From Chaenocephalus aceratus (Eukaryota; Chordata; Actinopteri; Perciformes; Channichthyidae): a stretch of DNA of 64,000 nt. The notes under the pieces were generated by a model that was given only the letters and a program-made list of their open reading frames with translations, did not search any database and was not told the DNA's origin. The stretch covers positions 22,199,169 through 22,263,168 of the forward strand of contig CM043785.1 of the NCBI GenBank assembly GCA_023974075.1. Reading direction: 5' to 3'. Every line of letters starts with the position of its first letter. Positions within the stretch are counted from its first letter, which is position 1. Positions 32,994-45,222 of this stretch are shown here, one piece after another. Made by a program: the position numbers and the translations under genes.

Positions 32994-34959
32994 ATGATGA
33001 AGCTAGTGGTGTTCATGATGTGCCTGCTGGCCACTACCTTGGCTGCTCCTGTAAGTCTTTCCTAAACATAGCCTAAATGTGCAATTAAGTCTGACAACGG
33101 ATACCTTTTTAAAATGTTAAACACTGCTTTGCTTTAGAGTAAATTGTCATAGTCACTTCCTCTTTTCTCTTCTTTGATTTGCAGGTGGCAGAGAGTGAAA
33201 GCAATGAAGAAAAAGTAAGTAGTGTTGCTTTTCTGTGAGGATGATGTGTCTGTCTGCCATGGCATGGCATGTCCTACCATGTTTTAGTCATGTCATCAAA
33301 TGTAGAGTAGGATAAGTGTCTGACCGAGAGAGGATAATTTACTTAATAGCAGAGCATGTCTGGAGATGTCTGGTATTTTCTCAGCAGGTAGCAGCACATG
33401 CTAATGAGGCCCTGAGGTGGATGGAGATGTACAGGATGTACCAGCAGCAGGTAGTTGGGGTTCAATATAGTATTAACAAATACAAATAAAAAAGTAATAT
33501 AAATCCTCATCAATTAAGATAGTTTGACATAAATCATTATCTATAATCCTAAATCTTTATTTTTTTCAGGGAGTAGTTGGAAACCCCTTCCTGCGTGCTG
33601 CTGATGCTCCTGTAAGTGTATATCTTGTAAGACTCTTACATGACTTTAGTTTTAGATTTAAATAAAAACTTAAAAAATAAATGCGACTCTGACATTGTTA
33701 CTGATTGCATCCTATTAATGAATTATTCCTTTGTTTAGGCTGATCCTCAGCCTCAGCCTCATAAAGCATGGCAGCATCTGATCTGAAAACACTTCATAGT
33801 GCTCTTTTTTGAGTTAATAGTGTTTGTATTTATAGTGTGGATGCCACACCCGCTGAAGTCGCCACCTCCTACTCCTGTTACTGCTGCAGACGCATCGGAG
33901 GAGGAGAACGAGGTGAGCAGACATCTTTATACCACAATAAACTGAAATATTGTTTGCTTATTAGAGATGCACTACAAATGTAGACATCTGTGCTGGCTTG
34001 AATAACACACCATGTCCTCCTGCTGAAGGGGCCCAAACAAAACAAGCTCAGAAAAGTAAACAAGGATTAGCCAAGCATGAACAAAAGAAACACCCACATA
34101 GGATTTACACTGAGGTGAGAAAAAAGAGGATGGGTGCCACATGTGGAAATGGTCAAAACAGCCAAAGAGAGGCATTATCAGAGTAATACAAAAGCAGAGA
34201 CTGAATTTCAGTTTGGAGTTCTGCCTGAACAAAGACCCACTATTTGCCACTCATATATTCACAGCAGATATCTCAATTTAACATAATTAGATTAACAGGA
34301 GTGTAACTAACTACCAGCATGCATAATTCCCAAACTCTCGAACTGAGGCTGAATCGAACGTAAAGCTGTCAGATATTCCCAGATAATTCAGCAAAAGCGA
34401 CTAATAGGTGAATCTCTATCATTTGCACCACTGCAGTGTCCCCTTTCTTTGGAGAATCATATTGCTCTCAGTGAACACTTTAACTAGACAATACTCATTT
34501 CTGTCTTTATCTTCGGTACAGGATGAAGGTGCTGCACCCAAAGCTGCAGCAGCCGGTGGTGCCCCCCTGAACTCTGATGAAGAAGAGGAGGCCGAGGAGG
34601 CCGAGGAGGTGGAAGCAGCCGAGGCTGAGCCAGCTGTTGAAGTGGCACCAGAAGAGCCTGCAGCAGATCCTGAAGCAGCTGTGGAGCCAGCTGTGGTGGA
34701 CGTCCCTGTAGATGCTGCCACGGTGGATGCTGCTGTTGTCGTTGATGTGGTTCCTGTCGATGTGGTTCCTGTTGATGTGGTTCCTGTTGATGTGGTTCCC
34801 GCTGAAGTTGCCCCTTCAGCCCCAGAGGTTGCTGTGGATGCACCTGTCCCCGCTGCTGCTGATGTCCCCGCTGCTGCTGATGTCCCCGCTGCTGCTGATG
34901 CCCCCCTAGCAGCTGAGACTGAAACAACTGGAGTGGCAGCAGATCCTGCTTTAGTGTAG
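32994..34959 (+). CDS. Acidic SCPP with Ala/Val/Asp/Glu repeats
   Basis: Coding exons: 32994-33050 (signal peptide MMKLVVFMMCLLATTLAAP, donor directly after), 33185-33214 (VAESESNEEK), 33385-33450 (QVAAHANEALRWMEMY), 33570-33611 (GVVGNPFLRAADAP), about 33739-33780 (ADPQPQP), 33836-33912 (ends TAADASEEENE) and 34522-34959 (145 residues and TAG). The last exon opens DEGAAPKAAAAGG, has NSDEEEEAEEAEEVE, then VPVDV units and three ADVPAA units. One junction is unresolved: exon 33739 runs into TGA at 33784-33786 without an in-frame GT donor, and exon 33836 needs one extra base. Composition and exon layout fit an acidic calcium-binding SCPP (SCPP1-like is a guess). AATAAA lies at 35134-35139. Confidence 0.7.
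34750..34910 (+). repeat. In-frame minisatellites in the acidic SCPP
   Basis: Units of 15 bases (GTTCCTGTTGATGTG type, VPVDV) repeat about four times from 34750. Units of 18 bases (GATGTCCCCGCTGCTGCT, DVPAAA) repeat three times at about 34860-34910, the last with one substitution. Both keep frame, so length variation would not disrupt the protein. Confidence 0.85.
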
Positions 34960-35133
34960 TCATATTTCTTATAACCAGCCTAAGTGCTCTTCTGTTAGCA
35001 GTTAAAGCAATAGCTAGAAGCGGCAATGAGAAGTTAAAGCAGAGCTAAAGGATGACAAGCTGTGGCATATTGAATAGAGAAGAGGAGAGAGTGCTTTTTG
35101 TTCAGAATTTGTTATCCTCTTCCTTTTGTCTTG

Positions 35134-35139
35134 AATAAA
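35134..35139 (+). terminator. Polyadenylation signal of the acidic SCPP
   Basis: AATAAA 175 bases after the stop codon. Confidence 0.6.
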
Positions 35140-35822
35140 AATATTTTTTGTAATTCTGTTCTCAGTTTTTTACTGATGAGTCACGAGTGTTTGGAAACGA
35201 TACAAATACATGTCTTTGATAAACTCTGTGATGTACGTTTATGGCTTTTCACAATAGACATTTTGACTGTTCACAGTATAGGAAAATGTGTTAGTAATGA
35301 CATTAATGTTGGTTTTGTCCTATTTAAAAGTAAGCTACGGCAGTAGTTCAGCATAGACTTCACCAGGAATCTGAAGCTGAAGGAGCTGAATAGAACGCAG
35401 CAATCTAGAATGTTATGTTTTACACTTCTGCTGACAGTGACATCTGTTAAAAGTTTGCTATAAAACCAACTATGTTTCAAATAAAAAGCCAACATTTCCA
35501 TAAAAAATAACCTATAGTCGGATAATTATTAATTAAAAAATTAAACTTCCAGAAATGCTTTTTAATTTAATAAAGTAGCTGAGATCCATGATCCACATCA
35601 GCCTACAGGGAGTGCCAATGAACCGCAGGATGTCTATAGTCTGCAGCAGTGGAGGAGGATCTGTTGTTATGATGCTGCAGCACTGAACAACATTTAATAT
35701 CACTCTCGTGATTGTTATCAATGTAAAAGGAACCTGATCGACCTGATCTGAAGTCAGTAATACCCGGCACAATCTAATCAAAGGATCAAAGCTAAGGGTG
35801 CTGACTGAGCAGGAGACGCTGT

Positions 35823-35863
<41 letters not shown>

Positions 35864-36990
35864 TTTGCGTGCGCAAGCAGATTAAATCCTTTCCACAAAT
35901 GGTCAGGAAAATGATAGCTAGCCTGTCTCAGATTGTCTTTTAAAGGAGTCTTTAGATAAAATGGTTATCAGTTTATTACCAACAGGTTAACTGAGGGTTG
36001 TCCACACTTCATTTAATCTCATCTCCCACTGGAGGGAAGTGTAAGGAAGAGTGACTTCGCCTCTCTCTTCTCAGCCTACTCTAATCCACAAATCCTTATC
36101 AGGGACACTGAGACTCTATGACACAGTTAGTTAAACTTAGTGCTTATAGGTGTCACTGGTCCAGCTACATATTGATACTATTTTAATCAGCATCTGATGA
36201 TAAATAAAATAAAAGCGCTGCTGCTGTAAGTGGCCAGTTTCCAGGTCTTTCAAAAACTGCAAAAGGATATAAAGGAAATGGATGTTTCATTACATTAACA
36301 ATAAGGTAAGTTGATTAAAATGATAGAGATATTAGGTGACATCTTAAAGTTTTTAGGCAGACTGTGGTTTGGGACTGCAAATGCAAACAGGGGCATTCAC
36401 TTCACCTTTAATGATGTGTGGTTCTTTTAATACTGCTCACATTTAGCAGTATTTCATACCAAGGGATTACAACACACTGCATAAAATGTTGATTTGATTT
36501 GATTATTTTCTGTCTTACCATTGAAAGACGGAAGAGTGTTTTTTAGTAGTTTGATTGAATTCTTATTTCTGCTGCAACTGAAAACACATTGTTACAGCTA
36601 ATGTCACATTTCCAAACTTCTAAATCTAACAGTGAATCAAATCTGGACATTTCTTCTGCAGATTGTTTCCATATCATTGGGTCTATAAATCAAGGTGACT
36701 TCCTCAAATGTCTTGTTTTGCCCAATGTTGTCACTTTAATATAGGTGAATAACAAAACCACCAAATATTTGCATTTCAGATGTTGGTAGCATGGATTGTT
36801 TTTAATTGACAATCCTTGCTTTAAAACTTTGATTAAAATCATCTAAATGTTTTCTGAATCTTTTTCAGTTAATAGAACATTCTAATAATGGACTAATAGT
36901 TCCAATTGTTCATAATTTTAAGGTATTTTATGCTTATCATTACGCTGGGATGGACCAATAAGATGTATTTGTTCCACTGTAAACTGCAGA
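35140..36990. other. Intergenic between acidic SCPP and channel gene
   Basis: Contains a TG microsatellite at 35825-35862. No other gene or recognised repeat was seen. The channel gene promoter should lie in the right half. Confidence 0.4.
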
Positions 36991-37822
36991 TCTGCTGCCA
37001 TGGCCTCTTCCACCAGCCTTCCCCACATCACTGTGCCCACACTCGCTGCAATACATCTCTCCACAGACAGTGAAGGATCCAGCAATGATGACCTGTAAGC
37101 AGAGGACACGTTTGAATTCTTCAAACAAAGAGCTTACAACACATAAATGAGAAAGAAAGACAGTTTAATTAACTTTATGTGTGACATGCTGTGTTTCTTC
37201 CAGGAGTTCAGCTGAATCTTATCTGCTCAATATGAATAACAGCAATAACAATGAAGAGTAAGTATGATTATAGTGTCACGAACAGATAAAGTGGAGCCCT
37301 TGTAAAATACAGTTTCTCTTTGATGTATCTAAAAATTTATTTCAGGCCTATTACATGTGTTAATTAATCCTTTTCCAGGGAGAATTGAAAAAAGGAAAGG
37401 AAGAAAAAAAGAGTAATTTGGTTATGTTGCAAAGTGTTTTGTTTTAACTGAATATTTGACATTTTTCTCCAATGTAATAATGTGTGTTGCAGTATGGAGA
37501 AGAAGGGAGGGAAGAAAAGGAGGCAAAGGAGAGGGAAGAAAAGGAGGCAACGGAAAAGGAAGAGAGGGAAAAGGAGAAGGAAAGACAAAGGGAAAAGGAC
37601 AAAGATAAGTAAGTGCATAATTCAGAGCAACTTCCTTAAAGCACATTTTTCACATAGTTAATAAACACTTCCTTTCTTTCTTTTTATAGGCCAAAAGAAA
37701 TATTTGTCCTTAATCCTGCTGGAAATCTGTATTACAACTGGCTGCTCGTAATCACACTACCAGTCATGTACAACTGGACCATGATCATAGCCAGGTGACT
37801 TCATTTTGTTTAACCTTCATTA

Positions 37823-39490
37823 GGCGCGTTCACACCAAGTACTTTTCCCACAAAGGTTCCTGAGAACTACGATTGAGTTGCATTCACACCAAAAAGCCCC
37901 AGGAACTAAATTAGTTCATGAGAACCTTTTTTACCCCCTTTTCATTTACTGCTAGAGAGCAGGGACTTTCGTGGGAGAAAAAGGTTCCTATGTCTCATTG
38001 GCTGGGCGGAATGCAAACCACGCCCCTTAAACTCCCAACAACTTTTGTGAAGCCGCCATTTTATTATCCTTGCCTTAGCATCATTATCATTAGCATTAAC
38101 CCTGCGCACAAACGCAGAGAGACTAACTTATGGCAACACAAAATAAAACATGGGAGCGGTGGAGTGATGAGGAGGTGTCGGCGTTCTGTCGATTTACTCG
38201 GAAGGCTTCAGTAGAAGCTGCTGGGAAGTGTGCCGGAGTCTGATGAGAATATTCGTGCTGGTCAAACGGCGGTACTACACTTCCTTTAGGTTGCTGGGCC
38301 CGGAAACACTTTTTCTCCCATTGACTTACATGGGGAAAGAGTGGTCTGTAACTCGTTGGATAATTTTTTTTTAAACTAAATAAACTACCCAGTATGAACG
38401 TGTGTATAGCCCTTATTAAAAACATTCGTTCCTCAAGTTGTAAAAATGTGCTAATAACGTTATTCTGAGAGTTATTTCCTCTGCATTATGAACGCGCATT
38501 TAACCCACGGGACCGCGCCCGCCCGGCACGTTGATGTTACGTGTTTCAGTACTACATGAGTTTCTCTTTTACCCATGCATGCACAATAACAACGGACCAT
38601 ATCGCCTTACTGCCCATGGAGCTGTAATAATGGATATATATATAGAAAATAGGCTATTGTTATTTTAACCTCCACCACAGTAATCCATCATCAGCTTTAC
38701 TTTTTAGATAACGTTTAACTCACAATTGAATCATAACCGGCTTCAACATATACATTTTTATATATTACCAGTGGTTTCATGTACAACCCACACAAGTTTC
38801 ATGCTAAATGAAGCTCTGTTCTTGGATATCACTAGATCCTGATGTCAGCATAATATAAAAGTACATAACGATGATGTGTAACTTAGCATAATTTACTAGC
38901 TAGCCGCTAGCTGCTAACTGCTGCCGCCTCGTTAATATAAAAATCCAGTACCATGCTGTCATGAACGCGCGGTGCTGTTACGTGTCACGCAAATTCACGT
39001 GCTCAATGTGAACAGCCTTTGGGCGCGTGGTTAAAGTTGCGCATGCTCTATGAGTGCACATACGGGTACTTCTCAGGCATGCCGGGTAAATCTGTGACGT
39101 TTCGCTCTCTCAAAAGTTGGCCATTTTGTCATCAATGCAGCCATTGAGCAACTCTCAGGAATGAAATGAGGCCCGCCTCCCACGCTGTATCCAGTTCTTA
39201 TTATACCATCCATGGTCCCAGCAGCTTCTACTGAAGCCAGTCCTAACTTCCGGGGACTTCCGGCCGGGACTACGGGTGGCAGTATACGCCGTGAAGTGGG
39301 TTTGCGGCCTGCCAGTAAACCCAAAGCAGAAGAAGAAGAAGTGACGTCAGCGGCTTCATTTGCCTAATCCTCCCCCAGGAACTAATTTCGGTGTGAACGC
39401 GATCTGCTTTAGTTCATGAGAACTAAAAGAGTTCTCATGAACTAAGTTCTCAGGAACCCTTGTGGGAAAAGTACTTGGTGTGAACACGCC
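37823..39490. mobile_element. Harbinger-like DNA element in a channel gene intron
   Basis: Terminal inverted repeats of about 45 bases: GGCGCGTTCACACCAAGTAC then TTTTCCCACAAAGGTTCCTG at the left, and the inverse complement ending at 39490. TA flanks both ends. On the + strand 38130-38205 encodes a Myb/SANT-like start, ATQNKTWERWSDEEVSAFC, as in Harbinger accessory proteins. No transposase is visible. Relative to the copy at 45223-45912 it carries about 1 kb of extra sequence between 38224 and 39218. Confidence 0.75.
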
Positions 39491-40200
39491 TATTGCTCTG
39501 CAGTTCAAAAGGTCCAATGATTCCATTCAGCTGCATTAAGTGCTTTTCATATCCTTTTCCATATGTAGATATCACAAATCAATGAGAGTTCAGCAGGGGC
39601 TAACCTAGTGCAGATCATTAATCTTCTTTAAAAAGCATGTAGCTATTTCATTTAATTTTAATTAACTGCAGTAATGTATGCTAAATAATTTTTATAAAAG
39701 GACCACATCTGGTTGTAAAAAAATGGCAGAGGACCACCTTCCCAAAAATAGTAAGTAAGGGTAAAAAATAACATGATAAAAAAAGCCGAATAATAAACTT
39801 GGCTGTAAATGTGTGTTATGGCACCTCAGCTGCAATGACGAATATAAATATATATCCAACACAATCCCTGGAGCTTTGTGTGTAGTGTCTATGGAGCTGC
39901 AATAGCTTGATTGTCTCATTCGATAGTATTTTAAACAACATTCAAAACATCAAAATGTAATCTTGTTTCCCCACCTTATGCTTTAGAACTTGACCTGGGC
40001 GATTTTCTTTCGGGAATTGTGTGATGACATTCAAACGAAACTGGCTGTTGAAATTATGCAATTTGATTTTAGTTTATTTTATTGCACATTTAATTAGAGA
40101 AATATTTGCTTTGTAAGTGACCAAGTCCTTTCGCAGTCGCATAACAAAACCTATTGGTGAAGCTGCTCAACATTGTTCACTTACAAACACTTCTTCTTCT
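39491..40200 (+). other. Remainder of channel gene intron
   Basis: AT-rich intron sequence between the Harbinger-like element and the exon at 40212. Nothing else recognised. Confidence 0.5.
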
Positions 40201-42429
40201 CCTGCAAACAGGGCTTCCTTTGAGGAGCTACAGCATGACTACATCATTTACTGGGTTATTCTGGACTAACACCTCAGATCTGATCTACCTGGCTGACATG
40301 TTCCTCAGGACAAGAACAGGTGAAAAGCTCACACTCAAATTGCCACATGCACATGAAGTTAACTCTCTATTTTACTTAAGTGATGGACAGACAAATCCAC
40401 AGTTCTTGTTTAACTCAACAATACTTTTTCAAAGAATATCTGAACACAGTAGTAGGCTTGTGTAAGCGGGAGTGTAAGTTAGACAAATCAATGGGTTGTT
40501 TTTTCAGATTTGTGTTATTGTCCTACCACTAAGGCTATACAAGGAACATTTTTTAGAATATTTATTTCGCAAAATAAAAGACTGTCTTTAACTTGACTTA
40601 TTATGCGATCGAAATTATAAACAAATAAAAAAGCACAAGACTATAAGGATTGACATCCCTTTACTATGAAATGCCTTTATAATAATTACTGCTGTCAAAT
40701 GTTTTTCTAAAAGTTGGATGATAATGTGAATATGAATGCAATCATTGATGAGTAATCTAATCAACAAATTATTAACTATTCATCTCTTTGAATGCAGGGT
40801 TACCTTGAGCAAGGACTTAATGGTAAAAGATTAAGAAGCTGCTGCTTGATCGCTATACCACCAGCTTCCAGTTTCGTCTTGACTTCCTTTCCATGTTGCC
40901 CACTGACTTCCTCTATTTGTACTTCGGCCTTGACTACCCAGAGATCCGCATCAACAAGCTGCTGCGAATCAGCCGCATGTTGGAGTTCTTCACAAGGGCA
41001 GAGACAAAAAACCAACTACCCCCAACATCTTCCCGCATCGGAAACTTGATCATTTACATCCTCATTATCATCCACTGGAACGCTTTCTTCTTCTTCTCTT
41101 TCTCAAATACATTGGTTTTGGTGCCGACGACTGGGTCTACCCGGCTTTGGATGATCCTGAAAATCCTGCATTTGGGGAGTTTGGAAGGAAGTATTCATTC
41201 AGTCTCTACTGGTCCACACTGACTCTGACAACCATTGGAGAAACTCCACCACCAGCCTGGACTCTGAATTTGTATTCCATGTGATTGACTTTTAGTAGGG
41301 GTCTTGGTATTTGCCACCATTGTAGGAAATATCGCCACCATGATCTCCAATATGAATGATGCCCAAGCTCAGTTTCAGTCACGGATTGACAACATCAAGC
41401 ACTACATGCAGGTAGATGGACCTTTTTAGTATAAGATAATTTATTATTTTAATTTTAAATATATATTTAATATTTGTGTGTTTCTTTCATTCACAGGCCC
41501 GAAAGGTCGACACTGAACTTGAGTTGCGAGTCATCAAGTGGTTTGACTATCTTTGGAACAATGGTAAGGCACAGGACGAAAGAGAGGTGCTGAGGTATCT
41601 TCCAGACAAACTGAAGGCTGAGATTGCCATCCAAGTCCACATGGATACCCTCAAGAAAGTTCGTATTTTTGCAGACTGTGAGGCAGGCCTGCTGATCGAG
41701 CTGGTACTCAAGCTCCAGCCCCAGGTGTTCAGTCCCGGAGACTATATCTGCAAAAAGGGTGATATTGGTCGCGAGATGTACATAATCAAAGAAGGGAAAC
41801 TTGCAGTTGTAGCTGATGATGGTGTCAAACAGTTTGTTGTGTTGGGAAGTGGAAGCTACTTTGGTGAGATAAGTATTCTCAATATTAAAGGCAGCAAAGC
41901 AGGCAACAGGCGAACAGCCAACATTCGCCAGCATTGGATACTCAGACCTCTTCTGCCTGTCAAAGGATGACCTGATGGAGTCACTGCTAGAGTATCCTGA
42001 TGCCAAAGGCATGCTAGAGGACAAAGGGCGAGAGATCCTGATGAAAGATGGTCTGATAGATTTGGACCCAGCTAACATCATGCCTGAGGCCAAGGAGCTG
42101 GAGGAGAAGGTCAATAAATTGTACAACACAATGGAGCTGATGCAATTCAAGCTGAAGAAGATTCTCGGAAAAAACAATAATACTGATAAGGCTTTGAGAG
42201 ATCGCATTGCAGATCTAGAGCGCCTCACAGGAGAGGAAATGGAAGAGGAGGATGAGGAGGAAGTATTGGTGAAAAAGGAAGAGGGACAAGGGCAAGGGGA
42301 GAAAAAGGAAGAATAGGAAAAAGGTGAGAAGATAAAGAAATACAAACAAGAAGGTCAAGGAAAAAAAAGATGAAAAAGAAAAGGTTGAAGAGACAAAAGA
42401 AGAGAAGAAAAAATAAACCCATCATTTCT

Positions 42430-44950
42430 GTAAAACACTAAGCTCTTTTCTCATTGGCAACAATGGCATATTTATCACCAATAGATATGTTTTACTGGAC
42501 TCGCTTCATAAATGAATCACAGGTAATTAAACACTGCAAAAACGAAAAACAATAGCTATTGACTGGCTGAAATACAGACTGGGGCTTGTCTTATTAAAGG
42601 TATTGCCATTGTATATTATCACATTGAGGACAATAATGAAATGGACAAACATTGCCATGACAGTATAGATATTCAATGTATTAAAAATGTTGGTAAAGTT
42701 GTCCTGTTAAGCGTATTTTTCATGACTGAGTCATACTGGAAGGCCATATTATTCCCAGCGTTGCAGTTTACACTCTTGTCCACATGAGGATAGTAAATAG
42801 CTAGGATTTACAGGTCATCTCATGTTACACCCTGCCTCTCTGTGTGAAGCACAACAGGTTAGAAAGTGCTTCTGTGCAGTGCTACAACAACAGCAGTTCA
42901 AAGTGTTTTCCAAATAGGTAAAAAGGCAAGACATGATGAAAGATATTTAAATAATTAAATTCAGAGGAAATAGATAGGAGTGAATTTAAAAACCAAAGGA
43001 CGGACAAAAGTTACATAGTTGGCAGAGGTGAACAGCCATGTGAAGTTTAAATTTGACCAGTGTCAGATTTTGACAGTGCGTAATGTCTATAAAAGGATTG
43101 TTTCATGGTAAATTCCCCTTGTCTTTCTGCAGTGAAAATGATTGCATATGAAAGAAAAGAGACTGCCTTCTTTGCTCAAATTGCTTTCTTAGTGATGTTG
43201 TTTTTCTGAAATGATCCAAAACTTTAACATTACATTTTCACTCATTAAAAAAAGAATTACATGGTAGTCTTTTCTCTGGTTGTGAGCTACAGTGTGAGAT
43301 CTTGGAAATCTGAAAGTTTTAATTGGAAAATGTTTCTACTTTGAAGCAGAAGATTTCACTTTCATTCGGGGAGAGATTGAAGGACTTCAAATGTTGGAGA
43401 TTACATTTCAAAAGTGTAAACGTATGGCACATTGCTGTACATCACTGAAGATGTTTGATGGAAAAATGCATTTTCACATCAAAGGCTCTCAAGTCTTCCT
43501 CAGTTGTCAGAGATTTATATGAAAAGACATCCCTCCCACACTTCACCTGTGAACAGAACTGAACTGTTTCTACTCAAAGGCAGATGTCTGAAGGATCAAA
43601 AATAAATGTCACTGAAAAAGGCTGAGAATGTGAATATTGATCATCTTTTGTGTTGGACTCTGAGCACTGATGACTAGTTGGCACAAGCACATTCACAAGC
43701 TCTAAGGCATTCATCAAATCATTGATGAAGCTTAACAAATAAAGAAACCCATTTTCAATTTAGGGCATAGCGAAGACAAAGATGTTGGTGATATGTTGCT
43801 AATCTTTGAGGAGCTGCGGGCATCGTCTGCCTCTGTAATTCTGTCTGACTTAATTGTGAGTTTGATGCAATGTGGGAGTAGAACAATGTGTTTCCGTTAA
43901 TCAAAGACACAATGAAAGTAGATGTTCTGCTGCACTCTACTGCAGATGGTAGCAATTTAGCAATTCAGGAAACACAGGCCTTGGTATTCTATTCTAATCT
44001 TAATTGATCTATTCATTCTTGTGAAGTTTAGCCTTCTCAAACTCCGTTAATTGGACAGACCTGATGTGAATTGCTTGTTTTAGCCTGATAGAGGGCATCC
44101 GTCTATTATTAGCAAAATCCTTGCCAAATGAGCCATATAGGGTATCCTGATTCACAAAATGTCTTTAACAAAAAGTAAAAAGCAGACTTGCATACCTCAG
44201 AGCTTCAAGTCCTACTTTTTAGAAAACAAATTAGTTTCAGTAATGGTTATAGAAGAGTTGAATATTTAAACATACTAATATAGCAGCCACCAGTCTTTGT
44301 GACATAAAGACTGAATGTCTGATAGAGTAGAGAGCAATAGAGGATACTGGGCAGTAACCTGCTCGAAGAACTTCAAGTAAGACTTTCACATCCTGAATCC
44401 AGAGTGTGGAAAGGCAGCCAAATCTCTAAGAAAGACATGAAATATTATCATGTCAGTAATGACTTTACCGATACATTTTCTCATTATGCTACAGGAAAAA
44501 GGTATTATTTCAAAAATGTTTTTGCTATTGCAAAATACTTGTAAACAACCGAATTGGTTGGGAACAATGTTGTTTTTTTTTTCCCTTTTGGTACAGGGAA
44601 TGCAAATTGCTGTGGAGGTAACCCCTGCAAATTTACATTTATGTCTAATCACGTCAATGTTGATTAATGTACATCGGCCCCAGTAAATAAATAATAATAA
44701 CCCCCCCCCCCCAGGATACTGTGGGCCAATTTCTGCACAATTTAGTGGACTTGGGATTAGGCTGATGTGGTTCAGTCATTTTGCTCTGCCACAGATTTCC
44801 CTCGTGTCTCTTCTCTGCTCTGATTCTGATTCTGATTCTGCTCTGATTCCTTTGGTTCATTGTTCTGATTTGGCTCTTCCTCCATGACATCAGTCCTAGC
44901 ACCAACTGCTGCCGCCAGCTGCAGAGCCTATTGATATAAATGCAATTGTA
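42430..44950. other. Spacer, no gene recognised
   Basis: AT-rich sequence with no supported exon. Minor features are a run of 12 C at about 44701-44712 and a few CTGATT repeats near 44820. Confidence 0.4.
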
Positions 44951-44959
44951 AAACATACA

Positions 44960-45018
44960 TTTAATAATAACTTGGATTTATATAGCGCCTTTCAAGAAAC
45001 CCAAGGACGCTTTACAGT
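44960..45018. repeat. Dispersed fish repeat end
   Basis: TAATAATAACTTGGATTTAT followed by ATAGCGCCTTTCAAG and CCCAAGGACGCTTTACA is a motif common in fish genomes. The family is not identified here. Confidence 0.4.
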
Positions 45019-45041
45019 GGCGTTTCTATGTGTACAAAACT

Positions 45042-45183
45042 GGGGGGGCAGAGAGAGGTGGGGGGGAGAGAGAGGGGGGGAGAGAGAGGGGGGGAGAGAG
45101 AGGGGGGGGCAGAGAGAGAGGGGGGAGTAGAGAGAGAGGAAAGGGGGGGAGAGAGAGAGAGGGGGAGGAGAGAGGGGGGGGGG
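45042..45183 (+). repeat. Polypurine G/A tract
   Basis: About 140 bases almost entirely G and A on the + strand (GGGGGAGAGAGA units), with isolated T/C interruptions. Such mirror-like purine tracts can adopt triplex structures. Confidence 0.9.
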
Positions 45184-45222
45184 TGTCAAATTACATACTG
45201 AAGACCACACGGAGCAACACTA

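Larger units (their letters stand above)
37000..42316 (+). pseudogene. cnga1: cnga1-like cyclic nucleotide-gated channel, frame-disrupted
   Basis: Exons: 37000-37094 (MASSTSLPHITVPT), 37204-37257, a short unresolved exon near 37379, 37493-37608 (Glu/Lys-rich), 37690-37794 (S1: [18 protein letters not shown]), 40212-40319 (S2-S3: DLIYLADMFLRTRT), 40798-41411 (S4 [13 protein letters not shown], pore [13 protein letters not shown]6) and 41497-42316 (C-linker and cNMP domain: [42 protein letters not shown]). A Glu-rich tail with heptads ends at TAG. The product would form the cGMP-gated cation channel of photoreceptors. About ten single-base shifts break the frame, mostly at homopolymer runs (near 40268, 40799, 41014-41034, 41103, 41258, 41295, 41933), while amino acids between them are highly conserved. 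Recent pseudogene or sequence error are both possible. Confidence 0.75.

Noticed and set aside
34484..35026. 180-codon Gln-rich frame antisense to the acidic SCPP last exon
   Set aside because: It is produced by the complement of the Ala/Val/Asp repeats. No splice sites or promoter support it.
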